Assembly: GCF_003387615.1 (NCBI RefSeq)
Contig: NZ_QUNS01000002.1
Coordinates: 248,001-312,000, forward strand
Length of the DNA stretch: 64,000 nt
DNA from: Tenacibaculum gallaicum
GTDB taxonomy: Bacteria > Bacteroidota > Bacteroidia > Flavobacteriales > Flavobacteriaceae
Direction of reading: 5' to 3'
In this document: piece by piece, positions 18,388 through 27,035 of the stretch
How positions within the stretch are numbered: the first letter of the stretch is position 1
Layout: every line of letters starts with the position of its first letter
Translations under genes and position numbers: made by a program
Notes under the pieces: generated by a model
What the model was told of the DNA's origin: nothing
The model's input: only the letters and a program-made list of their open reading frames with translations
The model's database searches: none

Positions 18388-18588
18388 TTATTTCATTCAA
18401 TGAATTAAATGTGTGTAAAACTATATGGTAAAATAGTTTATTTAAATACAGTATAATTTCAGAAGAAAAGTAATAACACAATGGCAGAATAAACTTCCTT
18501 AATAGATGCCATATTAAAAAGTATTATTGATGTTAGTAAATTATGTTTTAAGTTAGATGTAATTGTATAACGTAGTAACTATTTTTTT

Positions 18589-18608
18589 TTGACACCAAAA
18601 TTGACACC
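18589..18608. repeat. TTGACACC direct repeats beside the tmRNA terminator
   Basis: Two copies of TTGACACC start at 18589 and 18601 with 12-base spacing, between a T-run and the tmRNA terminator. Short direct repeats beside a tmRNA or tRNA 3' end can be integrase arm-type sites. No integrase is present in the window, so this reading is inference. Confidence 0.4.
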
Positions 18609-18615
18609 TAAAAAA

Positions 18616-18652
18616 ATTAACCCTTATAAACACTAGGTTTATAAGGGTTAAT
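18616..18652 (-). terminator. tmRNA intrinsic terminator
   Basis: Sixteen-base perfect arms (18616-18631 and 18637-18652, containing AACCCTTATAAAC) flank a five-base loop. On the minus strand the stem is followed at once by a run of six T. It begins 2-3 bases beyond the tmRNA 3' end and is a textbook Rho-independent terminator. Confidence 0.9.
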
Positions 18653-18654
18653 AG

Positions 18655-19046
18655 TGGAGACGCCGAGAATCGAACTCGGGTCCAAACAAGTAGCTCAAAG
18701 GCTTTCTACATACTTAGTTTTTGTTTAATTTTCGATTAAGACCTGACCAAAAACTGCCCAACCTTAACTTATCTTCTTTAGTTTCGAAAACCTATCGAAG
18801 CTCTAGGTTTTCTATGTTTACTTTTACGATGCCCAAAAATGAAACGCCGTAAACCAAGGCTTTTCGTGGACATAAAGCTTGCGCACCTTGTGCGCCGAGG
18901 CTAATCTTACTGTTAATTCAGATTATGCAGCTAAAGCGTAGTTATCTTCGCCGTTTAAATGGTTGAAATAAGTTTAACGAGTTATCATTTCACTCCTCGG
19001 TATGCTTACATTTTTACTAATCTTGCTGTCAAAACCAGTCGTCCCC
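18655..19046 (-). ncRNA. ssrA: tmRNA (ssrA)
   Basis: The minus strand carries a 392-base tmRNA. The 5' end reads GGGGACGACTGGTTTTGACA and the 3' end carries GGTTCGA-like T-arm sequence (GAGTTCGATTCTCGGCGTCTCC). The first seven bases GGGGACG pair with CGTCTCC at the 3' end, forming the acceptor stem. The CCA tail is not encoded. The tag reading frame ends GEDNYALAA with stop TAA (18952 down to 18923). The RNA rescues stalled ribosomes together with SmpB and marks the nascent protein for proteolysis. Its 3' end adjoins the defence gene block, and tmRNA genes are frequent attachment sites for integrative elements. Confidence 0.95.
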
Positions 19047-19053
19047 AATATGT

Positions 19054-19083
19054 CAAAGATGCTATAAGTATCCTTGCAAAAAA
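19054..19083 (-). promoter_or_regulatory. Candidate tmRNA promoter
   Basis: On the minus strand CATCTTTG (19061-19054) lies 7 bases before the tmRNA 5' end and differs from the TAnnTTTG -7 consensus only at its first base. A TTTTTTG lies at 19083-19077. The spacing of about 15 bases is shorter than usual. Confidence 0.4.
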
Positions 19084-19275
19084 TATACCAGATAATCTTT
19101 GTAATTCTATGCAATTTTGTTCGGCAGTACTGTAAATGAATACTACTTAAACAAGAGAATGCAAATATAAAAAAATACTACTTGTACAATCATTTTAAAA
19201 CGAGTATTTTCGCTGCAATTGTTATAATATATAACATTATATATTAAATTGTTTAATTTTAATACAAAATCAATT

Positions 19276-20484
19276 ATGAAATTCGGAATCATCAAAGAAC
19301 GTAAAAACCCACCTGATAGAAGAGTTGTATTTTCTCCAGAAAAATTGCAAGAGTTTAAAAAACAGTTTCCTGAGGCAGAAATAGTGGTAGAAAGTTCAGA
19401 TATCCGAGTTTTTTCAGATAAAACTTATGAAAAAGCAGGTTTTAAAGTTGCAAATGATATTTCTGACTGTGATGTATTATTAGGAGTAAAAGAAGTTCCA
19501 GTAGACAGTTTAATACCTAATAAGAAATATTTTTTCTTTAGTCATACGATCAAAAAGCAACCCTACAACCGTAGGTTATTAAAAGCGATGCTTGAGAGAA
19601 ATATTGAAATGTATGACCATGAAACTATTATACAAGAAAACGGAGCGCGTTTAATTGGTTTTGGTCGTTATGCTGGTTTAGTAGGTGCTTATAACGGGTT
19701 TAGAGCATTAGGAATAAGAGAAGGATTGTTTAACTTACCCAAAGTTGAAACGTTACCTGATTTGGATGTTGTAAAAGCCGAATTAGATAAAATTAGCTTA
19801 CCTAACATAAAAATATTGTTAACAGGAACAGGAAAAGTAGCCAAAGGAGCACAAGAAATATTAGATCATCTAAAAATTAAACAAGTAAGTGATGCTTTAT
19901 ATTTAACAACTGAGTTTACTGAGCCTGTATATTGTATAGCAGATGTTATGGAATATGGGAAACGTAAAGACGGTAAAGTAGGAGACAAGTTTGAGTTTTA
20001 TAAAGATCCAATTGGGTATGAAAGTAATTTTATGCCCTATGCAAAACAAACTGACTTTTTTATAGCGGGTCATTTTTATGGTGACGGCGCTCCATATTTA
20101 TACACACGTGAAGATGCAAAACATCCTGAGTTTAGAATAAAGTATGTAGCAGATATTTCATGTGATATTGATGGACCTGTGGCATCAACATTAAGAGCTT
20201 CTACAATAGCTGATCCTATTTATGGTTACAACCCAGAAACGGAATCAGAAATTGATTATAAAGATAAAAAAGCCATTACTGTTATGGCGGTTGATAACTT
20301 GCCTTGTGAGTTACCAAAAGATGCAAGTGAAGGTTTTGGAGATATGTTTTTAGCGCATGTAATTCCTGCTTTTTACAACGATGATAAAGATGGAATTTTA
20401 GCGCGTGCAAAAATGACAACTAATACTGGTAAATTAACCGAACGTTATGCATATTTGCAGGATTACGTAGACGGAAAAGAATAA
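19276..20484 (+). CDS. Alanine dehydrogenase/saccharopine dehydrogenase-like NAD(P) oxidoreductase
   Basis: This 402-residue protein belongs to the AlaDh/PNT and Lys1-type family. The N-terminal half has KFGIIKERKNPPDRRVVFSPEKL, typical of the family's first domain; GTGKVAKGAQEIL at about 185-197 resembles the nucleotide-binding glycine-rich loop. Later motifs include YVADISCDIDGP and STIADPIYGY. The reaction is probably NAD(P)-linked oxidation of an amino acid or saccharopine-like substrate, but the exact substrate cannot be read from sequence. The ATG at 19276 was chosen because the family begins with M(K/R)xGIIxE; an earlier in-frame codon at 19249 adds nine unrelated residues. It is followed by a GC-rich terminator. 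Confidence 0.75.
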   Translation: MKFGIIKERKNPPDRRVVFSPEKLQEFKKQFPEAEIVVESSDIRVFSDKTYEKAGFKVANDISDCDVLLGVKEVPVDSLIPNKKYFFFSHTIKKQPYNRRLLKAMLERNIEMYDHETIIQENGARLIGFGRYAGLVGAYNGFRALGIREGLFNLPKVETLPDLDVVKAELDKISLPNIKILLTGTGKVAKGAQEILDHLKIKQVSDALYLTTEFTEPVYCIADVMEYGKRKDGKVGDKFEFYKDPIGYESNFMPYAKQTDFFIAGHFYGDGAPYLYTREDAKHPEFRIKYVADISCDIDGPVASTLRASTIADPIYGYNPETESEIDYKDKKAITVMAVDNLPCELPKDASEGFGDMFLAHVIPAFYNDDKDGILARAKMTTNTGKLTERYAYLQDYVDGKE

Positions 20485-20494
20485 TACAATTTAA

Positions 20495-20517
20495 CTCCCG
20501 CTTCGGCGGGATTTTTT
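20495..20517 (+). terminator. Terminator after the dehydrogenase gene
   Basis: CCCGC-TTCG-GCGGG (20497-20510) is a UUCG tetraloop hairpin followed by A and six T. Confidence 0.88.
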
Positions 20518-20524
20518 ATTTAAA

Positions 20525-20746
20525 ATGATACCAGACAAACAGTTTTTAATTGACACAGCTAATATGAAAATGCCCTTTGGTAAATATAAAGGAACCTATT
20601 TAATAGATATTCCTGAATATTATATTGTATGGTATAAAAATAAAGGATTTCCTCAAGGAAAACTAGGGACTATGATGTCACTAGTGCATGAATTACAATT
20701 AAATGGGTTAGAAGATATTCTTAGAAAAATACGTAGAATATCTTAA
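20525..20746 (+). CDS. DUF3820 family protein
   Basis: This 73-residue protein matches the DUF3820 family by MPFGKYKG.YLIDIPEYYIVWYKNKGFPQGKLG, in which the F-G-K-Y-K/R-G and FPxGKLG blocks are the conserved parts. Members are small proteins of unknown function, found alone or fused to exonuclease or helicase domains. It begins right after the terminator of the upstream gene, so it may use its own promoter. Its last 39 bases overlap the 3' end of the convergent DUF2809 gene. Confidence 0.8.
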   Translation: MIPDKQFLIDTANMKMPFGKYKGTYLIDIPEYYIVWYKNKGFPQGKLGTMMSLVHELQLNGLEDILRKIRRIS

Positions 20747-21100
20747 TATAAAGCTACTTTCTATAAGTAGAACGATAATAATTCCCAATGTATAAGTTAC
20801 TAAATCACCAATACTAAAAGTAGCGCCAAATATTATAACAGCCATACGATTATTCTCCAAACCAAGAAGCACTAAAAGAGGAGTTAATTGTAAAAACTCT
20901 ACTATATAAGCAAAAAGTAAGACTGAAAGGACGATAGTTTTATTTGATAGGTTAAAGAATGACTTCACGAAATAAAAAAGAAGGATAACTACTAAAAAGT
21001 CACCAAAAGTATGTCTTATAAACCCTGAAGTTTGAGCTATTGCAATTTCTAGTAGTAAAAGAAAGATAAAAGCTAGGAAGTATTTCAATTGAAATTTCAT
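20708..21100 (-). CDS. DUF2809 family integral membrane protein
   Basis: This 130-residue multipass protein has four or five hydrophobic segments and motifs typical of DUF2809 (FIRHTFGDFLVVILLF, FAYIVEFLQLTPLL, FSIGDLVTYTLGI). Members resemble small VanZ-like membrane proteins; the function is unknown. It runs convergently with the DUF3820 gene and overlaps it by 39 bases, so the two coding regions share opposite-strand sequence. Confidence 0.75.
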   Translation of the reverse strand: MKFQLKYFLAFIFLLLLEIAIAQTSGFIRHTFGDFLVVILLFYFVKSFFNLSNKTIVLSVLLFAYIVEFLQLTPLLVLLGLENNRMAVIIFGATFSIGDLVTYTLGIIIVLLIESSFILRYSTYFSKNIF

Positions 21101-21162
21101 GTTTGTGTTTTTAAAAGCAAACTACCATATAGTATGATAGTTTGCTCATTAATTATAGTTAA

Positions 21163-22542
21163 TTAACCGTTTTGCCAGTCTATTTTTCTTGAAGCATACA
21201 TCACTGAGGCTAGAATTATAAATAATCCTATACTACCCACTAATAAAGCATAATTTTCTAGTTGAATAATTACAAAAATAAAGGCATATAATGTGGTAAG
21301 AGATGCTCCGATAAATAACGGAAACTTAATGCCTTTTAAAATTGATTTTGAATACAATGCAATTAACAATACGACAGCTATAGAAGCAATTAAATATGCC
21401 TTTAAAAAACTACTATGTTCAGAAATTGATATTAGTAATGTATAGAACATAGTTAAGGCAACACCAATCATTAAATATTGAAATGGGTGAATGGATATTT
21501 TACTCATTGTTTGAATTAAAAAGAAGATTAAAAACGTAAGTCCAATCACCAAGAATCCATATTTAGCCGATCGTTCACTTTTTTGATATTCGTCTACAGG
21601 AATCATAAAGTTTACACCAAAAGCATATTCTTTTAAGTTTGGAATTCCATTAAAAGATTGTTGAGAAAAAGGTCTGTTAATATCTAATATTTTCCACTTA
21701 GCATCAAAACCATTATCAGAGATTTTATCAGAATTAAAAGGAAGATATTCTCCAATAAAATTAGCAGTTTTCCAGTCAGAGTTTATATGAACGGATGTCT
21801 CTTTTCCAATAGGAATAAAACGAATTTGTTTACTTCCATTAATGCTTAGCGATAGGCTAAAGTTTGTATCTGATTTTTTAGGAAGGTCTTCTTCATTTAA
21901 AAATTTACTTTCTAATTTATGAAGGTTTAAATAGTTGTAATATGCTTTTTCGTTATTATTCTCATATTTAGAAGTAAAAGCGTAGGCGTTTTTATGCAGT
22001 TTTATTTCAACTAAATTATTAACTCCTTTTAAATTAGAAGTTTTTATAATTAATCGAGCTTTATTCCAAAGTATATCTTCTTCATTAATATCTTTTTCAC
22101 TAAAATCAGGCTTCGTAAAGCTTCCATCAATGTTTATTTTACTATTATAAACAGCCGTTTTATAAATACCACGTTTTTTCTCTTCAGGGTTTATAGAAGA
22201 TTTGATATTTAATTTCTTCGGAAAAAAATAAGCATACTTAATTTTTTCTTCGATCTCGGTTCGAGTTTCCTTTGTTTTTTGGTTTCTAACAAATTTCTCT
22301 TTATAAGTTTTATAGGGAACTTTTAAAATAGGACCATATAATAAAACTTCTTTACCCCATTTTTGATTGATTTCTTGTACAACTTCTTGCTGTCGATTCA
22401 TTCGCTCAACAATTAAGCTTTTAATAAAGGATAAAGGAATGAGTAGAATTAGAATTAAGAATCCAATCATTAACATTCTAGCAGTGATTGATGTTTTTAC
22501 CCACTTTCCGAACCTTCCGTTTTGTTTGTTTGATGTTTCCAT
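21163..22542 (-). CDS. creD: CreD-like inner membrane protein
   Basis: This 459-residue protein has an N-terminal membrane helix (RMLMIGFLILILLIPLSFI), a large extracytoplasmic beta-rich domain, and a cluster of five or six C-terminal membrane helices. Family motifs include IGLTFLIFFLIQTMSKISIHP and YALLVGSIGLF. CreD is linked to envelope integrity and beta-lactam response in enterobacteria; its molecular activity is unknown. The ATG at 22542 (METSNKQ) is preferred to an upstream in-frame codon at 22575 because family members start at this point. It is the last gene of a three-gene minus-strand operon with a winged-helix regulator and a small membrane protein, a common flavobacterial arrangement. 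Confidence 0.88.
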   Translation of the reverse strand: METSNKQNGRFGKWVKTSITARMLMIGFLILILLIPLSFIKSLIVERMNRQQEVVQEINQKWGKEVLLYGPILKVPYKTYKEKFVRNQKTKETRTEIEEKIKYAYFFPKKLNIKSSINPEEKKRGIYKTAVYNSKINIDGSFTKPDFSEKDINEEDILWNKARLIIKTSNLKGVNNLVEIKLHKNAYAFTSKYENNNEKAYYNYLNLHKLESKFLNEEDLPKKSDTNFSLSLSINGSKQIRFIPIGKETSVHINSDWKTANFIGEYLPFNSDKISDNGFDAKWKILDINRPFSQQSFNGIPNLKEYAFGVNFMIPVDEYQKSERSAKYGFLVIGLTFLIFFLIQTMSKISIHPFQYLMIGVALTMFYTLLISISEHSSFLKAYLIASIAVVLLIALYSKSILKGIKFPLFIGASLTTLYAFIFVIIQLENYALLVGSIGLFIILASVMYASRKIDWQNG

Positions 22543-22599
22543 GGTTTGTTGTTTTAAAAGAACTTTGAAATTCAAAGTTTAATTGTAAAAAAATTATTG

Positions 22600-22896
22600 T
22601 TATTTATTTTTAATCAGTTTTTCTAAAGCGTCAATATGTTTTTTAAACTCTTGTTTACCAAGCTCGGTAGCGTAGTATCTGGTATTGGGTTTTCTACCAA
22701 TAAATTGTTTTTCTATCCTAATAAATTCAGCTTTTTCTAACGCTTTAGTATGGCTAGCCAAATTACCATCTGTAGCACCTAATAATTCTTTTAGGGTAGT
22801 AAATTCGGCATATTCATTTACCATAAGAACAGACATAATTCCCAGTCTAATTCTATGATCAAAAGCTTTATTTATATTTAGAATAATGTTTTTCAA
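22600..22896 (-). CDS. Winged-helix transcriptional regulator
   Basis: This 98-residue protein is a winged-helix DNA-binding domain of the HTH_34/ArsR-like kind. It opens with INKAFDHRIRLGIMSVLMVN, has a recognition-helix region TDGNLASHTKALEKAEFIRI, and a wing with GRKPNTRYYATELGK. It has no separate ligand domain and no metal-binding cysteines. The gene lies between creD (57 bases downstream) and the 202-residue membrane protein (32 bases upstream), so it probably controls this operon. Direct control is inference from gene order. Confidence 0.82.
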   Translation of the reverse strand: MKNIILNINKAFDHRIRLGIMSVLMVNEYAEFTTLKELLGATDGNLASHTKALEKAEFIRIEKQFIGRKPNTRYYATELGKQEFKKHIDALEKLIKNK

Positions 22897-22928
22897 AAAA
22901 GATAAATTTTAAAGTATGAAAATAGCTG

Positions 22929-23537
22929 TTATTTTCTGTCGTGTTTAAAATACATGAGCGCGCCGTAAACAATATGCATAACTCCAAACCCTATAACCCA
23001 AAACCAAAAACCATAACCAGGTAACATCGCAGCAATAAGTCCTAAAACAACTTCAGTATAGCCTAAATACTTAATGTCTCCTACAGTATATTTTGAAGCA
23101 TTAATCAGCGCTAAGCCATAAAAAAGTAACATTAATGCACCTGTTTGTCCATATTTTTGATGCCCTAGAATGATAATGATATAAATCGCTCCAGAAACCA
23201 GTGGAATAAGGAAATTTAATAGTAATCTTCTTGTGGTGGCATCCCAAATTTTTTCTCCATTCTTTTTAGCTTTTCTTGTGGTTAAAAAGATAGCTGTAGC
23301 AATACTTAAAAAGCCAACTAACAATAAATCAAAGATGACCATTTGGAAAATTTTTCCATCTAACATCAAATAACCGTTTGAGTTGTTGTTAACCAACCAA
23401 TATGCATAAGCAGCTCCAATTAAGGCATATATTCCTGCTAAAATACCAGACAAGCCGCTTAATGATATAAATCGAGAGGATTTACTCATTAGGTTTTTAA
23501 TTTCTGATATGTCTTTTAAATAATCTTCTGAACTCAT
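22929..23537 (-). CDS. Multipass membrane protein of the creD operon
   Basis: This 202-residue protein has a short cytoplasmic start (YLKDISEIKNLMSKSSRFISL) followed by about six membrane segments. The last ones include YTEVVLGLIAAMLPGYGFWF and IGFGVMHIVYGALMYF. No enzymatic motif is visible. It is first in an operon with a winged-helix regulator and creD. A role as sensor or partner for the regulator is possible but not shown. The function is unknown. Confidence 0.75.
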   Translation of the reverse strand: MSSEDYLKDISEIKNLMSKSSRFISLSGLSGILAGIYALIGAAYAYWLVNNNSNGYLMLDGKIFQMVIFDLLLVGFLSIATAIFLTTRKAKKNGEKIWDATTRRLLLNFLIPLVSGAIYIIIILGHQKYGQTGALMLLFYGLALINASKYTVGDIKYLGYTEVVLGLIAAMLPGYGFWFWVIGFGVMHIVYGALMYFKHDRK

Positions 23538-23602
23538 TTTTAAAGAACTTTGAAAAACAAAGTAAAGCTAATTTTGAGAAACAACCAAATAAAAAATTAA
23601 TG

Positions 23603-23610
23603 TATTTTTG
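23603..23610 (+). promoter_or_regulatory. Candidate -7 element before the DUF1801 gene
   Basis: TATTTTTG matches TAnnTTTG and lies 5 bases before the ATG at 23616, so the message would have almost no leader. No well-spaced TTG was seen upstream. Confidence 0.35.
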
Positions 23611-23615
23611 AAAGC

Positions 23616-23984
23616 ATGAAACCAGCCGAAGAATACATACTCAAACAGCCAGAACCATTCAAGTCTATTTTACTACACTTACAAGTATTGATAGAAAGTA
23701 ATTTTGAGGATTTAGAATTAAAATATAAGTGGAAAATACCAGTATATTATATCAATGGGAAGCAATTGTGCTACATGAATGCATCCCATAAAAAAAGTTT
23801 TGTAGATGTTGGGTTTTGGGCAAAAGGTATTTTAGAAGATTTTGATGCTTTTTTAGTTTCAGAAGGAAGAGCAGTTGTAAAATCACTTCGTTATTCATCA
23901 ATAGAAGAAATTAACGAAGAAATACTGTTACAAGTTTTAGAAGAAGTAGCAAAACACAATCATAAAGGTTTTTGGAGGAAATAA
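23616..23984 (+). CDS. DUF1801 domain protein
   Basis: This 122-residue protein matches the DUF1801/YdhG-like family of small cytosolic alpha/beta proteins. The characteristic blocks are LELKYKWKIPVYYINGKQLCYMN and HKKSFVDVGFWAKG, with a C-terminal KSLRYSSIEEI segment. The fold resembles frataxin-like iron chaperones; the function is not established. Its TAA stop at 23982-23984 directly abuts the stop of the convergent transglutaminase gene, with no space between. Confidence 0.78.
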   Translation: MKPAEEYILKQPEPFKSILLHLQVLIESNFEDLELKYKWKIPVYYINGKQLCYMNASHKKSFVDVGFWAKGILEDFDAFLVSEGRAVVKSLRYSSIEEINEEILLQVLEEVAKHNHKGFWRK

Positions 23985-24938
23985 TTACTGAATTAAAAAC
24001 TCAAGCATAACTTCTTTGTCAATAATCAAAAATAGCTGCTTGCTTTTTTCAAGTGGAGTTGTTGTAACTGTAGTAATATTATCTTTGGTAGATATACTAT
24101 TTGGTTTTATGGCATATCTATATCCACTATAGCCTAAGAAAACTGATTGATTAGGACGTAAATTTTGAATTTTTAACTCAATAGTAGAGTTTCTATCTAA
24201 TATTCCTTTGGAAGGAGTTATTAACTCTAAATCTGATTTTAAGAAAGCAGCATCGTAAATTGGTTGATTATAAAAGTCTTTTTTATCCATTCTACCAATT
24301 CTTAATTGCCAAAGTTTTTTTTCAGGAAAATGTGTTTTAAAATACTTCTCTTTTGGAATATTGTAATAGTAAGTATTAAATAAAGGTTGCCATCTGTTGT
24401 TATTTACAACACCCGCAGCCCACGTAACATCAACATAAACCCATTTGTCATTTAGTTTAAGAGCATTCCAAGCATGATTAGAGTTTGTTTTAGGATTAGC
24501 TATATCGTTTGAAGAATTTCTAATATAGCCTTTTATAACTTCATTTTCAACTTGGAGCATTGTGCAAACTTTGGCGAAAGTTTGTGCATATCCTTCACAA
24601 ACAGCTTTTCGAGTTGATAAAGTTTCATTGACAATACCGTCTTTTATTGCCTGTAGTTTTTCTAATTTTTCTTGTTCACTTCTAAACCTAAAAGAAATTC
24701 GTTTTTGTTTAGGGTGATAGTATGCATCTAAATCATATCGTATATTATGACTAAGCCAATAAAAGGCAGCTTGTACTTGCTGTTCTTCAGTTTTAAAATC
24801 GTTTACTATCTGTTGAACTAAATTACCAACCTTACTAAAGTTAGGATAACTGCTTACTTTTCCCTCAATAAAAGAAAAGTCTTGTGCACTAACAATAGTA
24901 GTAATTAGAAAAGAGAATATAAAAAGAAGTTGTTTCAT
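23985..24938 (-). CDS. Exported transglutaminase-like protein
   Basis: This 317-residue protein starts at the ATG at 24938 (MKQLLFIFSF), which gives a clean signal peptide ending VSAQ; an in-frame codon at 24956 adds six residues. A transglutaminase-like papain-fold core has the expected triad: C114 in KAVCEGYA, H155 in NHAWNAL and D170 in YVDVTWAAG. The C-terminal 100 residues look like a beta domain (ITPSKGILDRNSTIELKI). Such exported proteins act on envelope proteins or as peptidases; the substrate is unknown. The upstream kdsA gene ends 40 bases away, so co-transcription is possible. Confidence 0.8.
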   Translation of the reverse strand: MKQLLFIFSFLITTIVSAQDFSFIEGKVSSYPNFSKVGNLVQQIVNDFKTEEQQVQAAFYWLSHNIRYDLDAYYHPKQKRISFRFRSEQEKLEKLQAIKDGIVNETLSTRKAVCEGYAQTFAKVCTMLQVENEVIKGYIRNSSNDIANPKTNSNHAWNALKLNDKWVYVDVTWAAGVVNNNRWQPLFNTYYYNIPKEKYFKTHFPEKKLWQLRIGRMDKKDFYNQPIYDAAFLKSDLELITPSKGILDRNSTIELKIQNLRPNQSVFLGYSGYRYAIKPNSISTKDNITTVTTTPLEKSKQLFLIIDKEVMLEFLIQ

Positions 24939-24978
24939 ATATGTGTTTAAAAACAACTTTGTAAAACAAAAATTGTGC

Positions 24979-25797
24979 CTATAAATTATTAATAGTTTTT
25001 CTAATGGTAACCAAGTTGGTTAATAAACCTTCTAAATAATCAAGATGTAACATATTTGCACCATCACTTTTGGCATTTGCAGGATCAAAATGAGTTTCGA
25101 TAAACAATCCATCAACATTATTAACAACACCAGCGCGTGCAATAGTTTCAATCATATCTGGTCGTCCACCAGTAACACCGCTTGATTGGTTTGGTTGCTG
25201 TAACGAATGGGTAACATCTAATACAGTAGGAGCGTATTGACGCATAGTTGGAATTCCGCGGAAGTCAACAATCATATCTTGGTACCCGAACATAGTTCCT
25301 CTGTCGGTTATCCACGCTTTTTTATTTCCTGCATCATGAACTTTTTTTACTGCATGTTGCATGGCTTCAGGACTCATAAATTGTCCTTTTTTTAAGTTTA
25401 CTACTTTACCAGTTTCGGCAGCTGCTACGACCAAATCAGTTTGACGAACTAAGAAAGCAGGAATTTGTAACACATCTACATACTGAGCTGCTTTTCCAGC
25501 ATCAGAAACTTCATGAATATCGGTTACAGTAGGAACATTAAAAGTTTCAGAAACTTTACGTAAAATTTTTAATGCTTTTTCATCACCAATACCTGTAAAA
25601 CTATCAATTCTACTACGATTGGCCTTTTTAAAACTTCCTTTAAATACATAAGGAATTGCTAATTTATCAGTAATCGCAATTGCCTTTTCAGCAATTCGCA
25701 TCGCCATATCTTCACTTTCAATAGCACAAGGGCCAGCAAGCAAGAAAAAATTGTTTGAATCAATATGTTTTATATTTGGAATATCAGTTAAAGTCAT
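24979..25797 (-). CDS. kdsA: 3-deoxy-8-phosphooctulonate synthase
   Basis: KdsA (272 residues) condenses phosphoenolpyruvate with arabinose-5-phosphate to give Kdo-8-phosphate, an early step in making the lipopolysaccharide inner core. Family motifs are complete: FLLAGPCAIES near the start, YVFKGSFKKANR, SFTGIGDEKALKIL, LKKGQFMSPEAM, TDRGTMFGYQDMIVDFRG, DVTHSLQQP, and LFIETHFDPANAKSDGANML. Length and sequence fit the family over the whole protein. It is cytosolic. Confidence 0.95.
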   Translation of the reverse strand: MTLTDIPNIKHIDSNNFFLLAGPCAIESEDMAMRIAEKAIAITDKLAIPYVFKGSFKKANRSRIDSFTGIGDEKALKILRKVSETFNVPTVTDIHEVSDAGKAAQYVDVLQIPAFLVRQTDLVVAAAETGKVVNLKKGQFMSPEAMQHAVKKVHDAGNKKAWITDRGTMFGYQDMIVDFRGIPTMRQYAPTVLDVTHSLQQPNQSSGVTGGRPDMIETIARAGVVNNVDGLFIETHFDPANAKSDGANMLHLDYLEGLLTNLVTIRKTINNL

Positions 25798-25865
25798 CCT
25801 TAAAAAGTTTTAAACAAAATTAAGAAATTAAATTGGCTATATTTAGGCTTTTAAATAAATAAAGA

Positions 25866-26864
25866 ATGAAAAAAGTTTTATATCCATTAGCACTTGTAAG
25901 TGTATCAGTTTTACTGTCATGTAAGCAAACTAAAAACACTAGTAACGAGGTTGCTATGAATACTGTTGAAGTAACTCAGAAAAAAGAAAGCAAAGAAGAA
26001 TTAATTGACTCTGTTTTAGTAAGAAAACACTTATATACACTTGCTTCAGATGAAATGGAAGGTAGAAAGCCAGGAACTGAGGGAATGGAAAAAGCAACTC
26101 AGTATATAGAGAATGAATACAAAAGAATAGGCTTAAAAACCTTTGATACATTAACTACCTATCGTCAAAATTTTGAATACAAAGGTATTAAAATGAGTAA
26201 TATTATAGGCTTGTTAGAAGGAAAGTCTAAAAAAGATGAATTTGTTATTGTATCAGCTCATCACGATCATTTAGGTGTAAAGAAAGATGGAGAAGGGGAT
26301 AGAATTTTTAACGGAGCAAATGATGACGCTTCAGGAGTTACAGGCGTATTATCTTTAGCTGAATATTATGCTAAAAAGGGAAATAATGAGCGTAGTATTT
26401 TGTTTGTATGTTTTACTGCTGAAGAAATGGGATTGGTAGGTTCTGAATACTTTGGTAAAGGAATTGACGCTAGTAAGTTTGTAGCAGGGATTAATTTAGA
26501 GTTAATAGGGAAACAACCTAAAACAGGACCAAAAACAGCATGGTTAACAGGTTTTGATAAATCGGATTTTGGAAAAATAATTCAGAAGAACTTAGAAGGT
26601 TCTGGATACAAGTTGTTTCCAGATCCATACCCGAAATTTCAATTGTTCTTAAGATCGGATAATGCTTCTTTAGCACGTTTAGGTGTGCCGTCTCATACAT
26701 TTTCAACGACTCCGATTGATATCGATGCAGATTATCATAAAGTAACAGATGAAGCTGAAACCTTAAATATGACTGTATTAACAGAAACCGTAAAAGCGGT
26801 TGCTAGAGGAACTCAAAGTATTATTGAAGGAAAAGATACACCAACAAGAGTAAAGATGGAGTAA
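25866..26864 (+). CDS. M28 family zinc aminopeptidase, lipoprotein
   Basis: This 332-residue protein starts with a lipoprotein signal (VSVLLSC, acylated C19), so it is probably anchored in the envelope. The M28 metal ligands are visible: H132/H133-D-H135 in HHDHLG, N152-D-D154 in ANDDASG, and E186/E187 in TAEEMGLVGS. H271-region motifs near the end (GVPSHTFSTTP, DADYHKVTDE) complete the binuclear zinc site. These enzymes remove N-terminal residues from peptides. It is transcribed away from kdsA and followed by a strong terminator. Confidence 0.88.
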   Translation: MKKVLYPLALVSVSVLLSCKQTKNTSNEVAMNTVEVTQKKESKEELIDSVLVRKHLYTLASDEMEGRKPGTEGMEKATQYIENEYKRIGLKTFDTLTTYRQNFEYKGIKMSNIIGLLEGKSKKDEFVIVSAHHDHLGVKKDGEGDRIFNGANDDASGVTGVLSLAEYYAKKGNNERSILFVCFTAEEMGLVGSEYFGKGIDASKFVAGINLELIGKQPKTGPKTAWLTGFDKSDFGKIIQKNLEGSGYKLFPDPYPKFQLFLRSDNASLARLGVPSHTFSTTPIDIDADYHKVTDEAETLNMTVLTETVKAVARGTQSIIEGKDTPTRVKME

Positions 26865-26884
26865 ACATATTGAAAACTTAACGT

Positions 26885-26913
26885 AAAAAAAGGAGCCTTG
26901 AGCTCCTTTTTTT
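26885..26913 (+). terminator. Terminator after the M28 peptidase gene
   Basis: A7GGAGC-CTTGA-GCTCCT7 is a perfect hairpin with 12-base arms (26885-26896, 26902-26913) and a T-run. Confidence 0.9.
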
Positions 26914-27035
26914 ATTGGAATTGTATGTGTGGTTTTAAGAAAGTGTTAATTATATGTGGGTTAAATTGTTTAAAGTGTTAAAATTGTATTAAAATTTTAC
27001 TATATTCGAAGAGTTTAATTTAAATCCCTTCAGAA

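Noticed and set aside
18388..18588. Possible small gene or integrase remnant between the HNH gene and tmRNA
   Set aside because: Translations in all frames gave only short, stop-interrupted stretches with no integrase-like motif.
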